From a virus, in IMG/VR virus record IMGVR_UViG_3300027883_000030, positions 1-22,160 of that record: 22,160 nt of DNA. The stretch is one strand, 5' to 3'. Positions 1 to 10,100 of the stretch are shown in pieces. Numbering within the stretch: position 1 is the stretch's first letter; each line of letters opens with the position of its first letter. The notes beneath the pieces are model-generated. The model did not search any database. It worked only from the letters and a program-made list of their open reading frames with translations, and was not told the DNA's origin. The translations under genes were made by a program, and so were the position numbers.

Positions 1-253
1 CCGCCAAGGGGGAGATGAGGAAATTGACTGCAAAGCCAAAGACGCAGACCCATCCTGTAGCGGGTCGCCAAGAACTTTGAAACCAGTTTCCTTTTGCTTC
101 TGCGGTGTTGAGCTTAATCTGAGCGACTGAGAGTTCCTGCGCGTGGCGTTCTGAGAGCGTTGCAATCTCATGCGCGAGTTTCTGCTTGGTGTCGGCATCA
201 GGTATAAAACGCTCCAGTAGGTTGGAAACAGGGGCAATTAAAGACTCTAACAT
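1..253 (-). CDS. Phage holin, 3-TM GTA-type, partial (C-terminus beyond window)
   Basis: The first 84 residues are visible; the gene runs off the left edge. It starts MLESLIAPVSNLLERFIPDA, continues with a charged, probably helical stretch (residues 21-50), and then has W57FQSSWRPATGW68 leading into a hydrophobic segment (about 67-84). This short amphipathic start plus SxRPxxGWV before the first membrane helix is the layout I know from the 'holin of 3TMs, for gene-transfer release' family (PF11351-like), which permeabilises the inner membrane for lysis. The family call is from recognition, not a search. The ATG overlaps the stop of the upstream 60-aa gene by one base (TAATG), so the two are probably translationally coupled. 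The remaining membrane helices should lie left of the window. Confidence 0.8.
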   Translation of the reverse strand, partial: MLESLIAPVSNLLERFIPDADTKQKLAHEIATLSERHAQELSVAQIKLNTAEAKGNWFQSSWRPATGWVCVFGFAVNFLISPLA

Positions 254-435
254 TATGCTAACCTTTCAATTAAAAACAATCCAATGATGAGTGGGTACAT
301 TCCCCACAACATCATCTCAGACTTTTTAAATCTTTCCGAACCATCATCAAGGCGTTTCTCAATGTTCTTCATTCTTACAGCGCACTCTCTTTCATGCGCT
401 TCAAGTTTTAACAACGCCTCTTTGACGGTAGCCAT
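253..435 (-). CDS. Small coiled-coil plus single-TM protein, lysis cassette (60 aa)
   Basis: The protein has a charged, heptad-like N-terminal half (residues 3-40, rich in E, K and R, with NIEKRLDDGSERFKK) and one hydrophobic segment near the C-terminus (about 43-58, MLWGMYPLIIGLFLIE). A soluble coiled coil followed by one C-terminal membrane anchor resembles XhlA-type haemolysin/holin-associated proteins, which act with a holin at the inner membrane. This resemblance is architectural only. It sits directly upstream of the holin with a one-base TAATG overlap, and the 82-aa gene overlaps its start in the same way, so the three form one translational unit. A role as holin partner or antiholin is inferred from position. 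Confidence 0.75.
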   Translation of the reverse strand: MATVKEALLKLEAHERECAVRMKNIEKRLDDGSERFKKSEMMLWGMYPLIIGLFLIERLA

Positions 436-683
436 TAGTTGATTTCTTCCACGGCTTCTTCTACTAATTCAGCGTCTTCAACTGGGCTTTCTAGTTGTTG
501 AGTCAGCATATTAATAAACGAATCTTTCGTCACATTGGCATGATCTGCGTCAAATTTAGCTTGCGCCAAACGCTGTTCAGCAACTTGAATGTGTTGAACC
601 ATCATTTGTTGCTCTTCGGTCATATCTTCTAAAATGTAATCTTTGTCATTAATCTTTAATTCAGTTTTCTTTTCTTCTGACAT
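435..683 (-). CDS. Small acidic hypothetical protein (82 aa), first gene of the lysis-side cassette
   Basis: The N-terminus reads KINDKDYILEDMTEEQQ, followed by a long predicted helix with Q/A/E-rich heptads (residues 22-66) and an acidic tail. A short beta-hairpin of type xINGKxYxLxDLSxE followed by a coiled-coil helix is common in small marine-phage proteins (DUF6447-like by my recollection); the function is unknown. The start is supported by an AGGAGA ribosome binding site 6-7 nt upstream and by the promoter-like TATAAT at 714-719. The stop overlaps the next start by one base. No transmembrane segment or catalytic motif is visible, so I assign no function. Confidence 0.8.
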   Translation of the reverse strand: MSEEKKTELKINDKDYILEDMTEEQQMMVQHIQVAEQRLAQAKFDADHANVTKDSFINMLTQQLESPVEDAELVEEAVEEIN

Positions 684-713
684 TTTTAACTCTCCTAAAG
701 TTTGTGAGTTTTT

Positions 714-743
714 ATTATAACTGATTTTTTTATTCTATTGCTA
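714..743 (-). promoter_or_regulatory. Probable sigma70-type promoter for the small lysis-side cassette
   Basis: The minus strand holds a perfect -10 hexamer TATAAT (714-719). Its best -35-like hexamer is TTAGCA (738-743), with a longer-than-ideal 18-19 nt spacer. Transcription would begin near 707, about 24 nt before the ATG of the 82-aa gene and just upstream of its AGGAGA site. The weak -35 suggests activator dependence; an inverted repeat lies immediately upstream (748-784). Confidence 0.5.
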
Positions 744-747
744 AAAC

Positions 748-784
748 TGTTTCTTATCCTGTACAAACGTCAACATAAGAAACA
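748..784. repeat. Perfect 10-bp inverted repeat in the intergenic region
   Basis: TGTTTCTTAT (748-757) and ATAAGAAACA (775-784) are exact reverse complements separated by 17 nt. The repeat lies between the stop of the 97-aa gene and the -35 region of the putative cassette promoter. It could bind a transcription activator or repressor. As RNA on the minus strand it could form an AT-rich hairpin, but no proper U-run follows, so a terminator reading is weaker. Confidence 0.5.
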
Positions 785-801
785 TTTATAAGCCAATAAA
801 A

Positions 802-1095
802 TTATTCTTTGTCTTTCTTGGGTGCTTTCTTAGATACCCAGATTCCCGCACATATATCTTGTACAATTTTAGCTTGACCAGTAACAACAGTTGGGTCGCC
901 ATTTTCATCGTAACGAGACAAATTAGTAACGTGGTTAGATACTGCGGGTAATTCAGCATCTTCGCTGTCATCAAACGTAATTTGAGTAACGACCATAAGA
1001 GTCGGATTACCTTCGTTAGTATCTGTTCCTGCCGTGGCATCCATAGGAACGTATACTTCTGTGCGTTGGTTTACTTCTGTCTTAGTTATTGCCAT
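802..1095 (-). CDS. Hypothetical protein downstream of the tail fibre (97 aa)
   Basis: This is a soluble protein with a beta-rich look: TEVYVPMDAT, PTLMVVTQITFDDSEDAELP, ENGDPTVVTGQAKIVQDICAGIW, then a lysine-rich C-terminus (KKAPKKDKE). I recognise the pattern 'EVY...MVVxxxTFDDSxDxELP...DGDxTVVTG...VQxIC' as a frequent unnamed protein beside tail-fibre genes in marine phages; no function is known to me. An AAGGGAGA site 6-7 nt upstream fixes the ATG. Only 28 nt separate it from the giant tip-fibre gene, so it is probably cotranscribed with it. A small tail accessory or assembly factor is a guess from position. Confidence 0.8.
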   Translation of the reverse strand: MAITKTEVNQRTEVYVPMDATAGTDTNEGNPTLMVVTQITFDDSEDAELPAVSNHVTNLSRYDENGDPTVVTGQAKIVQDICAGIWVSKKAPKKDKE

Positions 1096-1123
1096 TTTTT
1101 AATCTCCCTTAGAGATAGTTAAG

Positions 1124-4100
1124 TTATGCGCTTTCAAGCGCGGTAATTCTTGCTTCAAGTTCTTGAATTGTTTTGACCAACAAAGGTACTAGTTTGGCTT
1201 GATCTAATGCCTGTAAGCTGTCAACCGTAGTAGTAACATCATTATCGTCCGTTACTTCTTCTGTTGCATCTTTTTCGCCAACTACTGCGTCAGGAACAAG
1301 CTCTGCGACTTCGTGAGCAAAGAATCCATCAGTGCGTAAATCACTACCTTTCCACTGAAAGTTAATAGGACGTAAAGCCAGAAGTGTAGGCGTTGCCATT
1401 GACATAGGGCGCTCATCTTCTTTTACCCTGTAGTCAGATGTTGTTGTGTAGCTTGTAGCGAATCCATTGGATGTAATTCGCCCATCAACTGTCCCACTGC
1501 TATCGGTAAAGTTAATGTGATATTGGGCTGTTCCATTAGAGTTTCCTTGCGCCTTTGATTTAATATTTGGCGTGGTAGAACCTTGCGAGGTGCTTGCTAA
1601 TATCTCCATCCTTCGGTTAAGGACGGTTTTTGTATTGTTAAAGTAGGCGTAATTTGTTGTGCCGCCCTGCATATAACAGCCGTAGCTTGTAGAGTTAGCT
1701 TCTAATCCTACGTTTCCGTTAACGTATGGGCCGTTAATAACTCTAACTGTTGTGTTGCCTATTGATAAACTACTACCAGTTGATGTGATAGTGCCGCAGA
1801 AGATATTTCCTGCGCCATCAATAATTTGTGTAGCTGTAGCGGCTTCGGTTGTTTGAAAAGCAGAATCATTACTGTAGCCACTACCGTTGTGGCCGCGTAA
1901 CCACAATGAAGATACTTGTTTTTTACTTTTATAAAACCTATATCCGCAATACCTTGTAGTATTAGCGCCCGCGTTATAATTAAACAGGTTTAAAAAATCT
2001 AAGCTAGTGGCATCAGTTAATACGGTTCTAATTTGCGCTCCAGACATTACTCCCCGAATAAAACGCCAACCAGTGCCGTCATTTGCGTCTAATGAATCAC
2101 CGTTAGCGCCCCAATAACGCTGAGTGTTACCGTAAGAAGTTCCTGCGCTATTATGAAATTCTCCACCTGCGTAGAAGTTTCCCGCTGTATCGCCACCGCT
2201 AACGTATTTTGCCCAACACTCAAAAGTAATTTCTGTTTCGTCATCCATAGCAAAGCGGTTAAGGTTGTCGCCAAAATACACGTTTACATTACCTGCTACT
2301 TGGAAACAGCCTGACGCGGGAGCGGTCAGATCGGTTACTTTAGTAAACGCTGTGCTAGTAGTTTCAAACTTTGCTTTTACACTTGCAGTAGTATCTGAGT
2401 CGGTAATACAAAACAAAGTTTCGTCATCAATATCTTTGTTTTGCGCTGTAATTCTATTTGTAAAGTCGCCATTAAGTGCGCCAACATCGTTAACGCTAAG
2501 ACCTGCGCCAGTGATTGTACCACTAGCCCCTATAGTGCCTATGTTCGTTAGGTTTCTACTAGAGTCTATTACTGTAGTGCCGCCAACAGCATAATAAGAG
2601 CCTTTTATCTTTCCGTCACTTCCGTCAAGAGCAATAACATTAGTTCCATTATATGTCCCTCCATACATATACACTCTTGAGTTACTTGTCCCTCCGTTGC
2701 TCCCTGTGGCTATATACCTACTGTTTGAGTTTAGAATTTGTGAACTACCAAACCAACACCCACTTCCAAATTGAGCAGATTGATTTATTCGCAAATAGGT
2801 ATCTGTGCCTTGAGCCATTATTTTGCTGTCTAAATAATAATAATCATTAGCGAATATATTACGATTAGCGTCTATTACTGTAGTTCCTGCACCTGTTCCA
2901 GAAGAGGGCTTGAGATATAGCCCTTCTTTGAACATCAACTTACCGTCAGCCAGTATGGTTGTGGTGCTTTCTGTTGAATTGAATAAAAAAGCATTCCCAG
3001 AGCCGTAGCTTGCGGTGTCTGAATGTACATACCGCAAATAACCACTTTGCGCTCTGGATGTCTGGTCGCTGAAACGAATGTCTGCCCCTGCGCCATTGGT
3101 CGTCGTAAATATATTTAGCGCATCAGTGTCGGCTGTTGCTGTAATAGCCCCAGAACTGATTGTGCCGATGTTGGTCAGGTTTCTACTAGCGTCTATTACT
3201 GTGGTGTTGTTTATTCTGTAGCCACCTACAGGAACATTTACTCCATAACCAACAGTACCCCCATCTCCAATTTGAAATTGATCTGCAAGGCTAGATGCGT
3301 TTGTTGGTTTAACTTGGAATTTAATAAAACCAGATGAGCCGCCACCACCACGATAAAATGTCATGTTAGAAGTTTCAACACCGTTATACCCAGAAACTTT
3401 AGATACTCCGACATAACTTAAATCTTGACGGTTGTTGTATAGCTTTAGTTCATTGACCGCATTCTGAGTCTTGAACAGATTAATTAATCCGTAGCCTTCA
3501 CCTAACTGTAATTGTGACCCATTAACGTGAGGCTCTAAAGCGCGATATGAGCCTCCACCATAAATTCGGCTGTTGGCGTTAGGAAAATAAAGCCCACTAG
3601 AGAAAGTTCCTGTGGTAGTTGTCAATCCCCCTATTGGCGCAAGGTTTCCCGCTTGCGAAAGGGTCATTATTGTTGCGCCTGTGGAAAGCGTAAAGGAAGT
3701 TGTGGCTGTGCCTGTTCCTGCAACTTGTATATCCATATTAGCAGACGCGCCATTAGTAAGCGTTAACTTAGTCATGGATAAGTTGCCGATACCAACATTA
3801 GTCAACGCTCTAGACGCAGTGATTACCTCAACTCCACCGACAGAAATACCACCGCTTGTAATATTTATAGCACCACTAGAGATTGTGCCTATGTTTAATA
3901 GGTTTCTACTAGCGTCTATTACAGTGGTAGCGCCTATTTGATAGCTTCCTGCTCTAAAAGTACCATTAGCAGAAGGTACTCCAGAACTAGAATAACTACC
4001 ATAGGCTAACTGACCACTTGCGTTCATCCATAACGAATTTGAAACTCTAGCACCCCAGTGAAAATTTAAATTAGGAGCATCTCTATCTTCGCCATCTCCT

Positions 4101-7100
4101 GCACCTGCAATTCCTCTTTCACGAATAGATATGGGTGAGTTATTCCAGTCATCTTGTGATGACATATTTGTAGCAAATTCACTCATTCCTGTTGCTGTAG
4201 CAGTAATTTTTGGTGCTGTAATAGCTCCACTAGAGATTGTGCCAACAGTAAGATTTCTTGATGTATCCAAGAACTGAGTGCCCGCCATTCTTAATGGTTT
4301 ACCGCTAAAATCAATTCCACTGGCTGAAAACGATATTAAATTACCATTCTTATCGCTGTATAGATTTAAATCACCAGACTGGTTTGTTCCAATATAGGCA
4401 TCTCTACTGCCATCTCTTCCATAGTAACTTATATAGTTCCAATCATTGCCATCGGAGCTATTAACATATAATCTTAACTTGTCATCTGTTGTGGAGTTAA
4501 TTGTAATATCACCAGTAGCGTTAACAGCCCCACTAGAGATTGTCCCTGCAAAGGTAGCCGCATTATTTCCATCTAGCCTTAAAGCAGTTGATGCGGTTGA
4601 ACCATCATAAGTCTGAAAAGATAGAGAGTAGTTATTAACTAATCCCTCGACAATCCTTGCGTCACCGTTAGCCCAATCAAGCATCGCTCCGCTTGGTAAA
4701 TCATATTCAGTTGCATATATCGCCCCACTAGATGTAATAGCCCCACTATCAATAGTGCCAATAGTTAGGTTTCTTGCCGCACTAACGATCTCTTGACCGC
4801 CCATACTTAACGTCCCTGCAAAGACATTTGTACCTGTAGCAGTTACTTGTAATTTAGTCGCGCCACCGACAGCAAGCAAGGTCGATGTAGATGAGTTTAA
4901 GACGGCTTGGCTTGTAGATGGAAAGCTAAGATAACTATTGTTCGTGTCCTTGCTGTAATAAACTCTGGCTTTTACGTCAGTTGCGGTTTCAAAGTTACTA
5001 TTGCTAGTAATCGCGCCTGTCATCGCCCCGCCCGATAGAGGCAAAAAAGAACCTGTTGCGGCTATGGGTTGAATAATGGATGACAGTGTTGGCTCTGAAC
5101 CATCAACAACGTAGAACATGGGTTTAGCCCATGACAATGATGCCGCGCTTGCTGTTGAATAGTAAAGATAGGTTCTGTGTTGCTGTATTGTAGAACCACT
5201 TTTCATTCTAAAGTCAGCATAAGTTGAACTAACTTTAACACCTGTATCACACCTATAAGTGCCACCTACACTGTTAGCCGTGCCAGTGTCAGAGTTTGCC
5301 CTAATAAATCCTATAGACACACACCAAACATCTTGAGGCAAAGTACCTATAACGAAAGGGCCAAAATATGGATTGGTGTTTGCAGTTCCATTTAAATTTA
5401 ATGTATGACTACCATTGCATCCGTGATAAAAAGTTCCACTTGTTGATGCACCATTTCTTCGCACATAGACTACAGATATATATGAATTATTATCTGTTAT
5501 TCCTGTTATTGTCTTGTTCCAACCACCGTCATCATTGCTTTGAGTGTCATTTGATGGGGTATGCCAAACTAAACCTCTACTACCATCAGGCAACGTGCTA
5601 TGTATAATTTGGTTTTCTGCCTGAGTGCCATTTCTTGTAAAGTTGCCACCGTAGTACCCTGTTTGTGAATCGAATCCATTTGTATCTAAAACCCAAGCCG
5701 ACGAATCTGCATAATTTAGTGCTATCCCTCTTGGTAAAGTGTCAACATAAAGCCTACCGTCTGATAAGGATGATGTTCCTCCAGAGTTAAGAGCCGCAAC
5801 CGTAAGGTTGTTTGAGGGGTCAAGAAAGGTAGTCCCACCACGCTTATACGCTGTTCCATCAAAGCTACCACTAGCAAAAATCGTACCCTCTACAGAAATA
5901 GCCGTCCCAGAAGATGCTCGGCTTTTTAGGAAATACGTAGAATTGCTTGCGTCTGTTGTGAAAATTGTTCCTTTGACTGTTCCAGTAGAGTTAATAGCCC
6001 CACTACCAATAGTTCCAATATTGAGTAGGTTTCTACTACCGTCTATAAATTGAGACCCTGCAAGGTAGAGGCCGTTTGTAGACCTAAAGTAAATGCCAAG
6101 CCAATCTAGACTAGCATCAGCCGCACCAATGTAGAGGGCTTTGTCTCCGTCAGTAGATGGGCGAATATAACTTGCCCCTCTATTCATCACTAAGCCGTAC
6201 CCCTCAAGGGTCATATAGCTTCCGTCTGAATAGTGAGAACGCAATAATCCTGCTGTAGAACTATCGCCTGAGATTACGGAAGTTGCTGTAATAGCCCCAC
6301 TAGAGATTGTGCCTAAAGTTGTATTGCCAAAGCTGTTAGAGTTTCCAGATGCTGTAATACTTCCACTGGCTGTCACTGTAGTAGCTGACAAGTTACTTAT
6401 TGTTGTATTACCAAAATTATTAGAATTTCCTGACGCTGTAATACTTGCACTACTTGTAATAGCCCCACTAGAGATTGTTGTGGTTGTCAAACCACCTGCC
6501 GTAGTTAAATCTCCAGTTTGAGATAACGTCATGCTGTCAGAACTAGCGTTAGATAACCTAAAGCTAGTCGTGGCCGTTCCTGTTCCTACAACGGATATTT
6601 CCATGTTGGCAGAAGCACCATTGGTAAGCGTCAACTTAGTCATTGAAAGGTTGCCAATGCCTACGTTAGTCAATGCCCTAGCGGAAGTGATTACTTCTAC
6701 TCCCCCTACAGAAATACCACCGCTTGCTACGTTAATAGCACCACTAGAGATAGTGCCTGAGCTAGTAATCGCATTGCCACCCATTGCAAGAGTGCCAGAC
6801 ATTGTTCCACCTGCTTTAGGCAAAGCCGCATTTGCTACCGTATAAGCTGTGTTCCAGTTAGATGAGTTACCGCCTGTGGCTGTAATAGTCCCAGTGACAG
6901 ATAATGCTTGGTCAGAAATGGTAGTTCCTGCGGTTATTCGCAATCTAGCAGTTGTGCTTGCGGCTCTACGCAACTGTAAATCTTCATCATAAGAATCTAC
7001 AATTCCTTCATTAACCGTAATTTTCTTATTAAAATAGAAAGAGTTTCTGTCTGTACTGAAATGCATCCAACTTGAATTGTCTGGGCCGATAGCAACGTAT

Positions 7101-10100
7101 CCGCCAGTAGTTTGAATTTTTAACTGGCTACCATCACCACTGAGGGTCGGTTGAGTATCAGCACCTAATTGAAGTGAAGGTGCTTTTACTTTATGGCTGA
7201 AATCAAACTTGTCGTTAGTTGAGTCCCACAAAATAGTCGCGTTAGTTGTAGAATTAACCGCATCCTGAATGGTTATTCCTGCACCGTTAGCATTCCCTGA
7301 CGAATCGCCAGTTGAATAATTTAAGGTAATGTTTTTATCTTTTACATTTAAATCATCAGTATCAACAGTTGTGGTTGTTCCTTGTACAGTCAGATTACCC
7401 CCAATAATTAAATTATTGCTAAAGGTATGATCGCCTGTGATTGTGCTGTCAAGGTTAAGGATTACGTCACCAGACGCACCACCGCCATTAAGATTAGTTC
7501 CTGCTTCTACGCCTGTAATGTCTCCAGATGCCGCGGCCTGAGTAATCTCGTTGGCGCTGATTACATTAAATCCAGTTGAGCCATTATCTTCTACGAGGAA
7601 TGATCTAGGCCATGTCGCCAGATTGTTTAATGAAGTGTCGTAACTGGTATCTGTAGTCGTTAGCTGAACCCTAAACCAGAAAATATCTTGAGCATAGGTT
7701 GCAGTATTTTCTAAAGTTCTGTCACCGTTTTCATCTAATCCAGTAACGCTTGCATGATTAGAAACGTCCACTTCTGCGGGTGTGGCAAAAGTAGTTGTCC
7801 CTGACGGCACAAATTGCGTAGACGTAGCGAGATAAGTAGTGGCAGATGTTGCATCTGTAACTTTTAAATATTGTTGTGAAGCAACATTGGTAAACCCTGA
7901 ACCTGCCGAGGTAGTGGATTTTTGAATAGTCAAAGTAAAGTTATCAGGTATGTCTGCCAAGGCGTTAGCCATTGACTGAGCCGAACCGATAGTTACTGAG
8001 GATAAGTCTAATCCAGAAAATAGGTTAGATGCTTTAATTCCAAGCGTTAAAGAGGTGCTTTGAATTAACGTCACTTTAACCGATTGCAGGTTGTAGACTA
8101 AATTACTTTCAAACTTGGAAACTCTGGATGCTGTGTTAGCCGCTATCTCAGAATAAGCAAGATCAGTAAATCCTTGCGGGCTGAAATAAGCGTTGGCGTT
8201 TCCATCTTGTAAATGCATACCTTTAGCGGTCAGCGTTCCATCTTTATGGACTGAAAACTTTGCATTCTCTGGCGTAGAACTGCCTACCCACATACGATAA
8301 TCAGACGCGGTACTGAGCGTGATCGTGTCGGCAGAATTAGTACCAATAGATATAAGCGGAGCAGTACCAGATACAGTTATTTTAGTTGCTTTTAACGCTC
8401 CCCCTTTAGTCACAAAGAAAGGTGCTGTAGCTCTGTTGGCAAACGTGTTGCCCGCCCAGAATCTAACGTCATCTGCACTAGATGCGACAGAAGACAAGCC
8501 CATAGTATTAGCGGCATCTTTTAGGTAAGTACCTGCAATGTCAAAGCCGCCAATCTCACCATCGTTTGCAATGATGCTTCCACGAATAGTTGCTTGCTCA
8601 AACTCAACTACTCCGCTTTTAAGTATCTTCCAACCTGCCGAACCAGAAACATAATTAGTAGATTGAAGACTAGCCGCAACCTTGGCAATAGTAACCGCGT
8701 CATTATCTATCTGGTCTGTCTCTACAGCAAGATTAGCAATCTGGTCTGTATCAACAGCATTATCAGCAATGCCACCAATAGGGACTTGCGTAGTAGTCGC
8801 ACTATCAACACCGCTAAAACCAGACGCATTACCAGTATAATCTACTGCTTTTAATTTGTAGTATCTTGTAACCCCTGTTCCAAGTTCAGGCTCTGTAAAG
8901 GTTGTTCCCGCGCTTGTTCCTATTAACGCAAAACCACTGCTTGACGAGTTTGAGCCATAAACATCAACATGACTAAAATCATCTACCGTTGGATTGACCC
9001 ATGAGATAGTCGCTTGCTCAAATTCATCTTTTGCAGAGACAGACGTTGGCGCACTTGGAGCAGTCGTATCAATCGCAGAAGTGGGGCTTGCAGAAAGGTA
9101 AGCACTGGCAACTCCAAGCTCATTAATCGCTTTGACCCTGACATTGTATGTCTCGTTATTCTGTAAATTCACAATGCTAAATGGGGTTGATTTAGTAGAC
9201 TGACTAAAATAATTAGATGCGCTTGCTAACTTCCACTCGACAATGTAATGATCTGTAAAAGCATCATTCGCGTCTGTCCAAGCAACATTAAAGGCAGAAT
9301 TAAAAGTTCCATCGTCACTTAGAAAAGAATCGCTTGTAATGTTTATGCTTGTAGGCGCAACTGAAACCGAACCATCATACAAAACAACTTCACCGCCACC
9401 CAAAAACACTTCTTCATCAGACGCTTGCCAATCCCAGATAGATGATGCTGTTTCTATTGCATCAACATTAACAACAATTTGGCCGTCAGAATTAAAATCC
9501 ATCGCATAGCCAACAACTTCAAACACTTTCCCGCTGTATCCAAGCCGCGTATTGGTGACGCTAATATTGTCCCCTATCTTAAATCTAAGCGCACTTAGGT
9601 TGCAGGGTATAGTTATGGCTTCTTGTTGCCTAGAACGGAACAGGGCGAGTTTAGCAAGCCTCTGAGCGCGTATATTGTTTGAGGTATACGGCAACGCCAT
9701 ATCAAGGTAGATTGGGTCGCCATCTTGCAAGGCATAAGCCGCTGAAATTTGTGCGGGGTAATCAGCTAAAATATAGTTGTCTTCTTCTGAGAGGAACACA
9801 CCCTTTACGCCATTAAAAGCGTTTCGTCTTGACTGCTTAGTCTGTACTGTAATCTCGCCAACAATTTGTGATTCATCAACGGTAACTGATGGAGCTATGT
9901 ACTCCCCTGCGTGAACTTCAAACTTGCCGCCAGAGTAGACCAACCGACCCGCCATTGAACCGACCATTGTTTCTATGTTGGCCTTGATGGAGTTATTGGT
10001 ATCCACTACACCGTCAATAGTGTATCTAGGCTGAGTTCCACCCGCTGAAAGGGTAATTGCTTCATCACAAACGCCCTTTGCAGTGTTTACAGAAGCGGTA

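Noticed and set aside
748-784. Inverted repeat read as an intrinsic terminator of the fibre operon
   Set aside because: AT-rich stem with a 17-nt loop and no continuous U-run right after it; a protein-binding site is more likely.
786-1040. 84-codon minus-strand ORF overlapping the 97-aa gene
   Set aside because: Same strand, other frame; Leu/Lys-rich shadow without a ribosome site, whereas the 97-aa frame has AAGGGAGA and a familiar sequence.
1124-6060. Possible diversity-generating retroelement target in the fibre repeats
   Set aside because: No reverse transcriptase or template repeat in the window, and the repeats show no adenine-biased variation.
3612-6845. Two similar plus-strand ORFs (3612-3941, 6531-6845) that look like a gene pair
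   Set aside because: They are antisense shadows of the duplicated fibre block; their likeness only reflects that duplication.
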